Of a DNA stretch of 64,000 nucleotides, positions 8,759-17,913 are shown piece by piece. A program made the translations under genes and the position numbers. The notes under the pieces were generated by a model. The model was not told the origin of the DNA. It was given only the letters and a program-made list of their open reading frames with translations, and made no database searches. The stretch spans positions 102,756-166,755 of the forward strand of contig DGBN01000039.1 of assembly GCA_002384815.1 (NCBI GenBank), written 5' to 3'. Origin of the DNA: Oxalobacteraceae bacterium UBA4003 (GTDB lineage: Bacteria > Pseudomonadota > Gammaproteobacteria > Burkholderiales > Burkholderiaceae_D). How positions within the stretch are numbered: the stretch's first letter is position 1; each line of letters starts with the position of its first letter.

Positions 8759-11700
8759 ATGGCGCCGTCTCCACATCCTGCAACAACAAATAGCCAGCCC
8801 GTAGCAGCGGAGCATATACCTGTTCAAATGCGCGCATGGTGGATAACGCTTTTTCTATTTTTGCTGATCACAAATTTGTTCAGTGCCAGTGCGCAGGCCG
8901 ATGGTCGCCTGCTCGCGCATATGGAACATAGGCGCTGGATCGCTGCCGATGGCGGCCCCAGCCAGGTCGGCGCGATCGCACAGACGCGCGACGGTTACTT
9001 GTGGCTGGGCACGAATGATTCCTTGTTCCGCTTCGATGGCTTCCGTTTCGTGCGCCATGAAACGCCAGACGGCAAATCCTCGGGCATCGTATCGTCTTTG
9101 CTGGCGGTGGAAAATGAATTGTGGGTCGGTTTGCGCGCCGGCGGCGTCGATGTCATTGATGGCGCGGGGATGCGGCGTTACGAAGCGGGCACCAATCTTC
9201 CCGGCGGTGTGATTTACAGTTTGGCGCGTGATCGCAGCGGCGCGATCTGGGCTGCTGCAGACGATGGCCTGGCGCGCTTCGACGGTACGCGCTGGCAAGC
9301 AGTTTCCACAAAATGGAATTTCCCCGGCAACAAGGCGCGTGCGGCCTTTGTCGATCGCGACGGCGTGCTGTGGGCCGCCAATGAAAACCGCTTGTTCTAT
9401 CTGCCGGCAGGTGCCGATAAATTTGTCAGTACCGGTCTGGCGACCGATTGGGTCAGCAAGATCACGCAGGCACCGGATGGATCGATTTGGTTGACCGAGC
9501 GTTACAGTGGAAAAGTGCATCGCGGCGTGCTGGTCGGCGGCATATTTTCCGTGACCACCAGCGTAATGCATGCATCGTCCAACGGCTTGCTGTTTGATCG
9601 CACTGGCGGCTTGTGGGTCAGCACACTGGGACATGGGCTGGAGTATGTCGCCACGCCGACCGGTGTAAAGGCATTGAGTGCGAATCAGCGTTTTACTTCC
9701 AGAGACGGTTTGAGTGCGGACTATATCTGGCCGATGCTGGAGGATAGAGATGGCAATCTGTGGGTAGGCACCAGCGCCGGGCTGGATCGCTTTCGGCCGC
9801 GCACTCTGATGCCGGCAAAATTTCCGGCGGATGCACTCAGCTATGCGCTGGTTGCCGGCGACGACGGCAGTGTGTGGGCCGGCACCAGCAATCGTTCGGC
9901 GATGCGTCTGGCCGGCAATCGGCTCGATGTTCTGGCCATGCCGGCGCCGACTACCTGCGCGATGCGCGATGGCAGCGGCACGATCTGGATGGCCGGGCCG
10001 GGCGGTATCTGGCGCTCTGAAGGCGACGCTCTGGTTTTCGTGACGTCCTTGCCGGGCGGCGCTATGCCCGATTCCTCAGTGCGCGCGATGGCACGCGATG
10101 CGGCTGGTGATCTGTGGGTGTCCATCAATCGGCTGGGCCTGTTCAAACTGCAAGCCGGCGTGTGGAAGGCAATCTTGCCGCCGTCCGGTGCGCCCAGTCA
10201 GTTGATGCCGGTCACGGCTTCGGCAGACGCAAAAGGAAAATTGTGGTTTGGGTATCGCGACAATCTGCTGGTGACGCGCGATGCGCAGGGTGAAAGGCGA
10301 TGGGGTGTTGCCGATGGTCTGGACATCGGCCACGTCACCGCCATTTCTCATCAGGGGGCGCGCACCTGGATAGGCGGTCAGCGCGGTATCGGCGTCATCG
10401 TTGACGATCGCTTTCATTCCCTGCGTTTGCCCGATAACGGATTGTTCAACAATATATACGCGATCATTGCGGTGCCTAGCAGGGATGGCGGCGAAGATTT
10501 GTGGATACATGCCAAGGCCGGCATATTCCAGTTGACGGCGATAGAGCTGGCGCGCGCCTTTGCCGATGCCACCCATCAGATCCGGTATCGTTCCTACGAT
10601 CTGATGGGTGGTCTGGCAAATGATCCGTATCAGGTTCTGCCTTTGCCAACGGCGGTGCGCAGCGCTGACGGGCGCTTGTGGTTTTCCACCAGCAGTGGCG
10701 TGGTATGGATAGATGCAGAACGCCCACGGCAGGATGAGGGCGGGCCTGAGGTCATGATCGAGTCGGTCAGTGCGGATGGCGCTCTTCTGCCGATGAACAC
10801 GCCGGCTACACTGACGCCGAATGCCCAGCGCATCGTCATTGATTACACCGCCTTGAGTTTATCCGCTCCCGAGAGTCTGTCGTTTCGCTACCGTCTGGAT
10901 GGTTACGACCGCGACTGGCACGATGCCGGTCGCCAGCGTGAAGCGGTGTATACCGCGCTCGGTGCGGGCGAGTATCGTTTTCGCGTGCTGGCGCAGGATC
11001 GCGATGGTTTGCCGAGCGAGCGGGAAGCGGTATTTGTGTTTACCATTCCACCGGTTTTTTACGAGCGGCCACTGTTTCTGTTTTTTGTCGGTGCGTTGGT
11101 ATTCGGCTTGCTATGGCTTTTTTACCGCAGCAATGCGCGTCGCGCGGCCGAACACATGCGCACACGGCTGGAAGAACGGCATGGCGAACGCGAACGCATT
11201 GCGCGTGAATTGCACGATACGCTGCTGCAGGGTGTGCACGGGCTGATGCTGCGTTTTCAGGCGGTGACGCAATCGATTCCGGACTCTCATCCGGCCCGAC
11301 TCGGACTGGAGCAGGCCCTGGACAGGGCAGATCAACTGGTCTGCGAAGGCCGCGACCGGGTGCGCGATCTGCGCAAGGACACAGCCGTTTACGGTAGCTT
11401 GCAGGATGGAGTGAGGGCACTGGGCGTGGGTCTGGAACATGAGGTCAGCGCGACATTTTCGTTGACCATATCCGGTGTGCCCACGTCCTTACAGGCGATG
11501 GTCAGGGACGAGGCATATCGTATCGTGCACGAAGCGGTCGTCAATGCCTTCATGCACGCAATGGCAGCACACATAGATGTCACTATTGATTATGCGGCGT
11601 CAGCGCTGCGTATCGATATCAGCGATGACGGTGTGGGAATCAACCCCGCCTACCTCGGTGAAAACGGACGCCCGGATCACTGGGGTTTGCGCGGCATGCA

Positions 11701-11848
11701 TGAACGGGCGCAGCGTATAGGTGCGCGTTTGCTCATCCAGGGCAAACCTGCGAGCGGCAGCAGAATTGTATTGAGTATTCCGGCGTCTCTGGCCTATCAA
11801 CGCGCTACGCGACGCTGGTTTCACTGGCGCTACCATTGGATGAAATGA
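8759..11848 (+). CDS. membrane sensor histidine kinase with two-component regulator propeller
   Basis: The protein of 1029 residues is a one-piece sensor kinase. A hydrophobic export signal sits at about residues 24-47 (an ATG at 8828 is an alternative start). The periplasmic part is made of repeated propeller blades with the GYLWLGT / GNLWVGTSAG pattern up to about residue 660, then a Y_Y_Y domain (YRLDGYDRDWHDAG). One transmembrane helix lies at about 768-788. The cytoplasmic part is a HisKA_3 dimerisation helix with the phospho-accepting His819 in ERIARELHDTLLQG and a HATPase_c domain ending in GLRGMHERA. The next gene encodes the matching NarL-type regulator ten bases downstream. The ligand is not known; the adjacent hydrolase cluster is a possible target. 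Confidence 0.9.
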   Translation: MAPSPHPATTNSQPVAAEHIPVQMRAWWITLFLFLLITNLFSASAQADGRLLAHMEHRRWIAADGGPSQVGAIAQTRDGYLWLGTNDSLFRFDGFRFVRHETPDGKSSGIVSSLLAVENELWVGLRAGGVDVIDGAGMRRYEAGTNLPGGVIYSLARDRSGAIWAAADDGLARFDGTRWQAVSTKWNFPGNKARAAFVDRDGVLWAANENRLFYLPAGADKFVSTGLATDWVSKITQAPDGSIWLTERYSGKVHRGVLVGGIFSVTTSVMHASSNGLLFDRTGGLWVSTLGHGLEYVATPTGVKALSANQRFTSRDGLSADYIWPMLEDRDGNLWVGTSAGLDRFRPRTLMPAKFPADALSYALVAGDDGSVWAGTSNRSAMRLAGNRLDVLAMPAPTTCAMRDGSGTIWMAGPGGIWRSEGDALVFVTSLPGGAMPDSSVRAMARDAAGDLWVSINRLGLFKLQAGVWKAILPPSGAPSQLMPVTASADAKGKLWFGYRDNLLVTRDAQGERRWGVADGLDIGHVTAISHQGARTWIGGQRGIGVIVDDRFHSLRLPDNGLFNNIYAIIAVPSRDGGEDLWIHAKAGIFQLTAIELARAFADATHQIRYRSYDLMGGLANDPYQVLPLPTAVRSADGRLWFSTSSGVVWIDAERPRQDEGGPEVMIESVSADGALLPMNTPATLTPNAQRIVIDYTALSLSAPESLSFRYRLDGYDRDWHDAGRQREAVYTALGAGEYRFRVLAQDRDGLPSEREAVFVFTIPPVFYERPLFLFFVGALVFGLLWLFYRSNARRAAEHMRTRLEERHGERERIARELHDTLLQGVHGLMLRFQAVTQSIPDSHPARLGLEQALDRADQLVCEGRDRVRDLRKDTAVYGSLQDGVRALGVGLEHEVSATFSLTISGVPTSLQAMVRDEAYRIVHEAVVNAFMHAMAAHIDVTIDYAASALRIDISDDGVGINPAYLGENGRPDHWGLRGMHERAQRIGARLLIQGKPASGSRIVLSIPASLAYQRATRRWFHWRYHWMK

Positions 11849-11858
11849 GGAATGATCT

Positions 11859-12491
11859 GTGATCGATGAAAAAAAGCCGATACGCATACTGGTTGCAGAC
11901 GATCACCCGCTGATGCTGGAAGGCATAGGCGTGGTGATTGCCAGTCAGCCCGATATGCAACTGGTAGGCGAGGCGGCCGATGGTAATGAAGCGCTGGCGC
12001 AGTTTCGCGCGCTGCTGCCGGATGTTACGCTGATCGATCTGCAGATGCCGAATGCCAATGGTATCGATGCGATACGCGCTATCCGTGCCGAATTTCCGCA
12101 AGCCTGCATCGCGATACTGACGACTTATCGCGGTGATGTGCGCGCCCTGCATGCGATCAAGGCCGGTGCGCAGGGCTATCTGCTCAAGAGCACCTTGCGC
12201 AAGGAATTGACGGAAGCCATACGTGTATTGGCGGCAGGAAACCGCTACTTCCCGCCTGAAATTGCAGCCGAGCTGACGCATTATCTGGGACAGGATTGCC
12301 TGAGTCCGCGCGAAATACAGGTGCTGCAATTGATCGCGCGCGGTTGTGCCAACAAGCAGATCGCCGGTGAACTGGGTCTGTCGGAAGACACGATCAAGGG
12401 CCATCTGCGCAGCATCATGGAGAAGCTGGGTGCGAACAACCGCACACACGCGGTGACCATAGGCATAGAGCGCGGCTTTATCGAGTTGTAG
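11859..12491 (+). CDS. NarL/FixJ-type response regulator
   Basis: This response regulator of 210 residues has a receiver domain with acidic residues in VADDHP, phospho-acceptor Asp60 (LIDLQMP) and conserved Lys in LLKSTLRKEL. A LuxR-type helix-turn-helix follows, with LSPREIQVLQLIARGCANKQIA and LSEDTIKGHL. It begins at a GTG preceded by GAGG at eight bases, ten bases after the kinase stop, so the two form a two-component pair. It should bind DNA after phosphorylation by the upstream kinase. Confidence 0.93.
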   Translation: MIDEKKPIRILVADDHPLMLEGIGVVIASQPDMQLVGEAADGNEALAQFRALLPDVTLIDLQMPNANGIDAIRAIRAEFPQACIAILTTYRGDVRALHAIKAGAQGYLLKSTLRKELTEAIRVLAAGNRYFPPEIAAELTHYLGQDCLSPREIQVLQLIARGCANKQIAGELGLSEDTIKGHLRSIMEKLGANNRTHAVTIGIERGFIEL

Positions 12492-12496
12492 TTCCT

Positions 12497-12516
12497 GACC
12501 ACACTTTAGTGTGGTC
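12497..12516 (+). repeat. 8-bp perfect inverted repeat after the response regulator gene
   Basis: GACCACAC and GTGTGGTC flank a TTTA loop, just after the response regulator stop. There is no T tract following, so it may be a weak terminator or an operator. A GTG inside it could open the downstream reading frame, but a better start lies at 12608. Confidence 0.5.
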
Positions 12517-12607
12517 ATCCATCCCCCTGCCTGGGTCTGTGCGGCAACGCCGTGCACCCGCATCATTCCTGTTTATGGCGCTTCGCGTCATGCCACAGGA
12601 GTCTATC

Positions 12608-13153
12608 GTGCACACCCTCCAGTACCGCGCTGTCGGTGCCTGTTCTGAAAGCGACAGCCAGCTGACATGCCGGTGTCTGGTGTGTGTGATTGCACGGGTT
12701 CGCCAGAATCAGACATTGCCTTGCGCAGAACGCAGTTGCAAGGGCGGTCTAGCCGCTTGGCAGATGGAACGCCTGAATGCTTATGTGGATCAAAATATGG
12801 GAGCGAGAATCCGCACTCTCGATCTGGCTGCGCTACTCGATCTGAGCGCCAGTCATTTCTCGCGCGCCTTCAAGCAGAGTAACGGAATTCCGCCGCGTGT
12901 ATATATAGTGCAACGACGCATTGCAGCCGCATGCATGATGATGCTGACGACGCAGCATGCGCTGACCGAGATTGCTTACATCCACGGTTTTTGCGATCAA
13001 TCCCATTTCAATCGGGCTTTCCATCAGGCGATCGGCGCCGCGCCGAAGGAATGGCGCCGCCGCAATCAGGAGGTACAGATTCCGCTCCATACCCGGCCGG
13101 TGCCGTTGATGCTGCATGGTGAATATGTCTGGGCGAACGCTGAACCAGGGTGA
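12608..13153 (+). CDS. AraC-family transcriptional regulator (DNA-binding domain with short N-terminus)
   Basis: This protein of 181 residues carries only an AraC/XylS double helix-turn-helix at the C-terminus (LDLAALLDLSASHFSRAFKQ, then ALTEIAYIHGFCDQSHFNRAF). It lacks the usual sensing domain; the N-terminal 55 residues include several Cys and show no known fold. I chose the GTG at 12608 because AGGAG lies six bases upstream; ATG codons at 12575 and 12590 and a GTG at 12509 are other options. It follows the two-component pair in the same direction and may act downstream of it. Confidence 0.75.
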   Translation: MHTLQYRAVGACSESDSQLTCRCLVCVIARVRQNQTLPCAERSCKGGLAAWQMERLNAYVDQNMGARIRTLDLAALLDLSASHFSRAFKQSNGIPPRVYIVQRRIAAACMMMLTTQHALTEIAYIHGFCDQSHFNRAFHQAIGAAPKEWRRRNQEVQIPLHTRPVPLMLHGEYVWANAEPG

Positions 13154-13364
13154 ACTTAACTTGCCTGTTTGTACGTCATCTTGACAAGGAATGATAAACA
13201 GCCACAGGTTTTGTGGTCGTTTTGCTGATAATGTGCGCATTTCTTCCCGGAACACTTGAAACCTGCCGTCCGCATGAGTACATTTGAGTGTGTAGATTCA
13301 AGCTTCCCCAGCACGGTTCTGTACCGGTCTCGAGCGCGATGATCGGCAAATTCCAAGCGAGGTA

Positions 13365-13487
13365 ATGATGGACGTCTTACTTTACGCACTCTTTTGTCTG
13401 ATCCTGCCGCTGTGGGTATTTGCAGGCTTGTATCTGTTGCTTGAATTTGCCGATGACTTCAAAAAGAAGCATGAACTCAAGAAATAG
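13365..13487 (+). CDS. small hydrophobic protein (40 residues), single membrane helix
   Basis: A short reading frame starts with two ATG codons behind GCGAGG. It encodes a hydrophobic N-terminal helix (about residues 4-30, leucine-rich) and a basic tail ending KKKHELKK. This layout, inside-positive with one helix, is typical of real small membrane proteins. A rho-independent terminator lies 70 bases downstream. The family is not recognised. Confidence 0.5.
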   Translation: MMDVLLYALFCLILPLWVFAGLYLLLEFADDFKKKHELKK

Positions 13488-13557
13488 TGTGCGCCCGGAT
13501 TGACCGTGTCGCGCAATGCATGTGCGACGCGGGCCGATGCCGCAGAGCAAGCCAGTG

Positions 13558-13587
13558 AGAGGACGCACTATGTGTCCTCTTTTTTTG
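13558..13587 (+). terminator. Rho-independent terminator after the small membrane protein gene
   Basis: AGAGGAC pairs with GTCCTCT across a nine-base loop and is followed by seven T residues. Confidence 0.75.
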
Positions 13588-13729
13588 TGCGTCAGCAGCC
13601 AGGCGTCGCAGCTTGTCTGCCGGAGCGTGAATAGCTTCGTGATAGCTTGGCTTGGCGGCAACAAATCGCGTAGTGCCTTAAGACGATTGCAGGTGCCCGT
13701 ATCCTTTGAACATTAATCGGGCCTGACCC

Positions 13730-14000
13730 TTGGCGCCTATCTCTTTTCATCGCAACCGGCCGTTGCGATTGATGGTGTTGTGGCTGATCGCGCTGTGGAT
13801 TATTACCGCCAAACCCCTCTGTTTCCGCGCGACTGGCTGCTATTCACTTACCGGCGCTTTGCCTTTTCCGATCTGTCTTACGGTTTGTTTACGCTATTCA
13901 TGTCGCTGCACCTCGTCGGCGCCCATTTCACCTATGCTGAAGTCCCTTTCGGCTACCTGCTTCTTCTTTTACCGCTCTTTCGAACGCATGTGATCGTGCA
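13730..14000 (+). pseudogene. decayed DUF2238 (YjdF-like) membrane protein gene
   Basis: Two overlapping frames together resemble the N-terminal half of DUF2238 proteins. The first frame gives a hydrophobic helix (LMVLWLIALWIITA). The second, from about 13815, gives DWLLFTYRRFAFSDLSY and SLHLVGAHFTYAEVPF, the hallmark of the family. A frameshift and loss of roughly fifteen residues separate them. The C-terminal half, which in intact members brings the length to about 200 residues, is gone. The gene is therefore a remnant. Confidence 0.7.
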
Positions 14001-14013
14001 AAACACTATTTTT

Positions 14014-14030
14014 CGCACTATTTTGGTGCG
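14014..14030. promoter_or_regulatory. NtrC-like binding site upstream of the TRAP operon
   Basis: The palindrome CGCACTATTTTGGTGCG closely follows the NtrC consensus (GCACCA, a short spacer, TGGTGC). It lies about 95 bases before the expected start of a sigma-54 promoter, a normal distance for an NtrC enhancer. The match is by eye. Confidence 0.6.
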
Positions 14031-14090
14031 TTTATTCCCTTTACATCTTCAAAACTGCGCATTTTCAGGGGTTTTTGCTCAAAACTGACA

Positions 14091-14106
14091 TGGCACAATT
14101 AATGCA
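14091..14106 (+). promoter_or_regulatory. sigma-54 (-24/-12) promoter of the TRAP operon
   Basis: TGGCACAATTAATGCA matches the sigma-54 consensus (TGGCACG, four bases, TTGCA) with the essential GG and GC at the correct 12-base offset and only two mismatches. The expected start of transcription is near 14117, about 54 bases before the dctP start. Confidence 0.7.
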
Positions 14107-14170
14107 CCATGGAAAAGGTAAGACGCTTTCGCGAGATTTCTTTCTATGCAACTTTTTTGGAGTAACGATC

Positions 14171-15268
14171 ATGCAAAACAGCCGACGTAAATTTGTATCG
14201 AGTGGTATTGCCGCAGGTGTGGCAGGCGCGAGTATGGCTTTTCCTATGGTGGCCAAGGCGCAAGGCGCTACATTCAACTGGAAAATGACCAGTGCTTATC
14301 CAAAAGGCTCGCCTTTCTATATGGAAGGTCCGGGTAGTGCGACCGATCTGGCCAAGCGCATTACCGAAATGTCCCAGGGGAGGCTGAAAATTCAGGTCTA
14401 CGGTGCAGGCGAGTTGATCCCGGCGCTGGAAGGATTCGATGCCGTGCGTTCCGGCACGGTCGAGATGAATCACGCGAATAGTTATTTCTGGACCGGCAAG
14501 ACCTTCGCTGCGCAGTACTTCACGGCAGTACCTTTCGGTTTGAACTTCCAGGGGATCAACGGCTGGCTGTATGACGGCGGTGGTCTTGCTTTGTGGAATG
14601 AGGTGTATGCGCCTTTCGGCATGGTCGCCATGCCTTGCGGTAATACCGGTGTGCAGATGACAGGCTGGTTCAAGAAGGAAATCAAGTCAGTTGCGGATTT
14701 GAAGGGTTTGAAGATGCGTATTCCCGGCCTTGCCGGCAAGGTTTACGCCAAGCTCGGTGTTGACGTCAAGTTGCTGCCAGGCGGCGAAATCTTCCCTGCG
14801 CTGGAACGCGGTGTAATCGATGCGGCAGAATTCGTCGGCCCGTTTCAGGATCGCAAGCTCGGTCTGCAAAAAGCGGCCAAGTATTACTACACCACCGGCT
14901 GGCACGAATCGTCGACCGTATCCGAGCTGTTGATCAACAAGGCCGCGTGGGACAAGTTGCCCAAGGATCTGCAAGCCATCGTGACCAATGCCGCCGCTGC
15001 CTGCAACGTGATCAGCGAAGCCTGGTGCCAGCGCAACAATGCCGAAGCGATGGACGATCTGGTCAACAAGCAGGGTGTTATCGCGCGTCCGTTGCCGGAT
15101 AGCGTGATCGAAGCGCTGCGTGCAGAAACAAAAAAGGTAATCGCCGAAGCCGTTGCCAAAGACCCGATGACCAAGAAGGTGAACGATTCGTACGTGGCTT
15201 ACCAGGCCAAGTACGACGCGTGGTCGAAGTACAGCGAAACCGCGTATCACAACAAGGTGCAGAAATAA
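14171..15268 (+). CDS. dctP: TRAP transporter substrate-binding protein DctP (TakP-like)
   Basis: This is the periplasmic solute-binding protein (365 residues) of a tripartite ATP-independent transporter. It starts with a twin-arginine-like signal (NSRRKFVSSG) and a cleavage region ending in AKAQG. The DctP fold is shown by YGAGELIPALEGFDAV, the conserved segment GLKMRIPGLAGKVYAKLG with the carboxylate-binding arginine, and GEIFPALERGVIDAAEFVGP. The pattern is closest to the TakP group that binds alpha-keto acids or similar organic acids, but the ligand is an inference. A GGAG site precedes the ATG by seven bases. It leads the operon dctP-dctQ-dctM behind a sigma-54 promoter. Confidence 0.9.
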   Translation: MQNSRRKFVSSGIAAGVAGASMAFPMVAKAQGATFNWKMTSAYPKGSPFYMEGPGSATDLAKRITEMSQGRLKIQVYGAGELIPALEGFDAVRSGTVEMNHANSYFWTGKTFAAQYFTAVPFGLNFQGINGWLYDGGGLALWNEVYAPFGMVAMPCGNTGVQMTGWFKKEIKSVADLKGLKMRIPGLAGKVYAKLGVDVKLLPGGEIFPALERGVIDAAEFVGPFQDRKLGLQKAAKYYYTTGWHESSTVSELLINKAAWDKLPKDLQAIVTNAAAACNVISEAWCQRNNAEAMDDLVNKQGVIARPLPDSVIEALRAETKKVIAEAVAKDPMTKKVNDSYVAYQAKYDAWSKYSETAYHNKVQK

Positions 15269-15280
15269 AACGGAGTTTTC

Positions 15281-15808
15281 ATGACTAACAAGGCCATCTG
15301 GTCGACCGTCAGGTCGATCGAGGCGGTCATTGACGCGATAGGCAGAGCCACCTCATGGCTGGCTCTGCTGATCATCGTATTGATGACTGTCAACGTAATA
15401 CTGCGTTACACAATTAGCTTCGGCGCTGTCTGGTCGCAGGAAATGGAGTGGCATCTGATGGGTGCACTCATCCTGTTCGGCATGAGTTATGCGCTGCTGA
15501 AGGACGATAACGTGCGCGTGGATTTGTTCTACGCGAATTATTCAGCGCGTACAAAATTTCTGGTTGATCTGCTTTCCATGGGACTGCAGATCTGTATCTG
15601 CTGCGTGATCATCTGGCTGTCGATCAATTACGTGCAGCAATCGTATTCGATTGGCGAGATCTCGTCCGATCCTGGTGGTTTGCCTTTCCGCTGGGCCATC
15701 AAGGCACTGCTGCCGATCGGGTTTGGTCTGCTGTTGCTGCAATCGATAGGCGCACTGCTCAAGCTGATTGCCAAATATCAGGAAAGGGAAGGGGCTTCCC
15801 ATGCCTGA
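15281..15808 (+). CDS. dctQ: TRAP transporter small permease DctQ
   Basis: This is the small membrane subunit (175 residues) of the TRAP transporter with four predicted helices; the second and third flank the conserved WSQEMEWHLMGALILFGMSYALLKD segment, whose tail DDNVRVDLFY is typical of DctQ. It starts 12 bases after dctP with GGAG at eight bases and overlaps dctM by eight bases. It works with DctM in the inner membrane, driven by an ion gradient. Confidence 0.9.
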   Translation: MTNKAIWSTVRSIEAVIDAIGRATSWLALLIIVLMTVNVILRYTISFGAVWSQEMEWHLMGALILFGMSYALLKDDNVRVDLFYANYSARTKFLVDLLSMGLQICICCVIIWLSINYVQQSYSIGEISSDPGGLPFRWAIKALLPIGFGLLLLQSIGALLKLIAKYQEREGASHA

Positions 15809-17126
15809 ATTTGAAATTCTCGCCATCATGATGCTGGTGGGATTCTTCCTGCTGCTGATGATAGGCGTGCCGGTTGCAATCACACTGGCGACAGTCGGTT
15901 TTGTATTCGGTACCATCGGCTTTGGCACCACGCTGTTCAACCTGCTGCCGGCACGTCTGTTCGGCGTGGCGACCGGCTATCAGTGGCTGGCGATACCGCT
16001 GTTTATCTTCATGGGTGTGATGCTGGAGAAGTCGCGGCTGGCGGACGATCTTCTGGATGTGATGGGCCACCTTGCCGGTCGCTTGCGCGGCGGCATGGCG
16101 GTCGGTATCGTCCTGTTCGGTATTCTGATGGGCGCCATGACAGGGATCGTTGGCGCAACTGTCATCACGCTCGGTTTGCTGACGCTGCCAACCCTGATCA
16201 AACGCGGTTACGACAAGAGCATGGCGTGCGGCGTGATCTGCGCGTCCGGCACATTGGGACAAATCATTCCGCCTAGCCTGATCCTGATTCTGCTGTCGGA
16301 CATCATGCAGATGTCGGTCGGCACGCTGTTCGCTGCAGCGGTCGGTCCGGGCGTTTTGCTGGCACTGGTCTACATTGTCTACATTCTGTTCATGGGCTGG
16401 TTGAAGCCTAACGCGATGCCGCCGATTTCGCAGGAAGAACGTGACAGCGTGACCAGCAAGCAACTGTGGATACGTTTCATCAAGGTCGTGGTGCCGCCGG
16501 TACTGCTGGTGGTCTCTGTGCTGGGTTCCATCGTCGGCGGGATTGCCGCGCCGACTGAAGCTGCCTCCATGGGTGCACTGGGTTCGATTATCGTGACCGT
16601 CGTTTCACGGCGCTTTACGTGGAACGTGCTGCGGAATGTAGTGCGGGATACGGCCAAAATCACCGCGATGATGATGTTCATCCTGATGTGCGCGCAGGTA
16701 TTTGCATTGTCGTTCCGTGGCTTGCACGGGGAGGATCTGATCACCGACCTGTTCGCTACATTGCCGGGCGGAGTAAACACCGCAATCTGGTTCATGCTGC
16801 TGCTGATCTTTGTGCTGGGCTTCTTCGTCGAATGGATAGAGATCAGCTACATTGCGGTGCCGCTGTTCCTGCCGGTGATGCTGGCGCACGGTGTCGATCC
16901 GGTATGGCTGGCGATGCTGATCACGCTCAATTTGCAGTCTTCCTTCCTGACGCCGCCATTTGGCTGGGCGCTGTTCTATCTGAAGGGAGTCGCACCGCCG
17001 GAGGTGACCACCAGGGATATCTACAAGGGAGTTTTGCCTTTCATCGCGATGCAGGGTTTGACGCTGGTACTGGTGTTCTACTTCCCGCAGATTGCGACCT
17101 GGCTGCCGAAGGCGATCGGCTGGTAA
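15801..17126 (+). CDS. dctM: TRAP transporter large permease DctM
   Basis: This is the large permease (441 residues) of the TRAP transporter, with about twelve membrane segments. Typical DctM features are IGVPVAITLATVG near the start, the GAMTGIVGATVITLGLLTLP segment, and the SGTLGQIIPPSLILILL substrate-path motif. The start at 15801 is preceded by AAGGGAAGGGG and overlaps dctQ. A strong terminator follows. Substrate specificity comes from the DctP protein. Confidence 0.92.
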   Translation: MPEFEILAIMMLVGFFLLLMIGVPVAITLATVGFVFGTIGFGTTLFNLLPARLFGVATGYQWLAIPLFIFMGVMLEKSRLADDLLDVMGHLAGRLRGGMAVGIVLFGILMGAMTGIVGATVITLGLLTLPTLIKRGYDKSMACGVICASGTLGQIIPPSLILILLSDIMQMSVGTLFAAAVGPGVLLALVYIVYILFMGWLKPNAMPPISQEERDSVTSKQLWIRFIKVVVPPVLLVVSVLGSIVGGIAAPTEAASMGALGSIIVTVVSRRFTWNVLRNVVRDTAKITAMMMFILMCAQVFALSFRGLHGEDLITDLFATLPGGVNTAIWFMLLLIFVLGFFVEWIEISYIAVPLFLPVMLAHGVDPVWLAMLITLNLQSSFLTPPFGWALFYLKGVAPPEVTTRDIYKGVLPFIAMQGLTLVLVFYFPQIATWLPKAIGW

Positions 17127-17209
17127 GTGCTGGCGTGCCAGAGATGTAAGCTTCCCCGCTAGCCCGGAAATTGCTGCCGATTTTTCTGGTCAGCTCTTGT
17201 ATTGACAAC

Positions 17210-17237
17210 GCCCGATGCACTGCATCGGGCATTTTTT
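17210..17237 (+). terminator. Rho-independent terminator of the TRAP operon
   Basis: GCCCGATG pairs with CATCGGGC across a small loop, followed by ATTTTTT. It lies about 85 bases after the dctM stop. Confidence 0.85.
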
Positions 17238-17293
17238 ATTGTGGCGAGCCTATACAAGTTTGTGCTTACTTGCGCGAAGGCTGAGTAGTCTGA

Positions 17294-17908
17294 TTACTTT
17301 GCGGCAGCAATGGCCTGCGACAATTTTTCGGACAACTGCGGACGTGCTCCATCGACCGCCTGCACAACTGCTTCCGGCCCAAAGACCAATCCTTGCAGCG
17401 GGAAAAAATGCACATCGTTGATGCCGATTGATGCCAGCGCATACTTCAGGTAGGGTGTCAGGAAGTCAGCCTGTTTCGCGCGTTCGCCCACGTGAAAGCC
17501 GCCTGAGCTGACCAGTACGAAAGTTGGTCGGTCTTCCATCAAGCCGACCTTGCCTTGCGGTGTGGAATTGAAGCTGCGATTGATGCGGATCACATGATCT
17601 ATCCACAGTTTTAGCGCGGCGGGTACTGTGAAGTTGTGCATGGGCGTGATGATGAACAGCATGTCAGTTTGCTCAAGCTCGACGATTAGGCGCTCCGACC
17701 ATGCGAATTTTTCAGCATCGTGTGGCGTGTGTGAAGTGACGGCCAGCGCGTAGTCGCGTGCTATGGGCGGAATGGGTGACCGCACCAGATCGCGTTCTGT
17801 GATCTGCACGTTGCTCAGACCTGACGCGATAATCGTTTCCCTGACAAGTTGGTAGCCGTGGCTGGCGTCGCTGTGCGGGCCGCTGTTCAATAACAAAATG
17901 CGTGTCAT
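17294..17908 (-). CDS. FMN-dependent NADH-azoreductase/NAD(P)H oxidoreductase, flavodoxin fold
   Basis: This flavodoxin-fold enzyme (204 residues) resembles AzoR-type azoreductases. It begins TRILLLNSGPHSDASHG, the FMN-phosphate loop region. The flavin-binding segment ITPMHNFTVPAALKLWIDHV and the GGFHVGE loop fit the family. It would reduce quinones or azo compounds with two electrons. I chose the ATG at 17908 because AGGA lies nine bases upstream; longer in-frame options exist. It follows a GNAT gene by five bases on the same strand and may be co-transcribed. Confidence 0.8.
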   Translation of the reverse strand: MTRILLLNSGPHSDASHGYQLVRETIIASGLSNVQITERDLVRSPIPPIARDYALAVTSHTPHDAEKFAWSERLIVELEQTDMLFIITPMHNFTVPAALKLWIDHVIRINRSFNSTPQGKVGLMEDRPTFVLVSSGGFHVGERAKQADFLTPYLKYALASIGINDVHFFPLQGLVFGPEAVVQAVDGARPQLSEKLSQAIAAAK

Positions 17909-17913
17909 GTAAT

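Noticed and set aside
12509..12607. Longer start of the AraC-type protein
   Set aside because: The GTG lies inside a hairpin and has no ribosome binding site; the GTG at 12608 has AGGAG at six bases.
15759..16463. Open frame antisense to dctM
   Set aside because: The product is a Gln/His/Arg-rich string typical of the antisense of a membrane protein gene.
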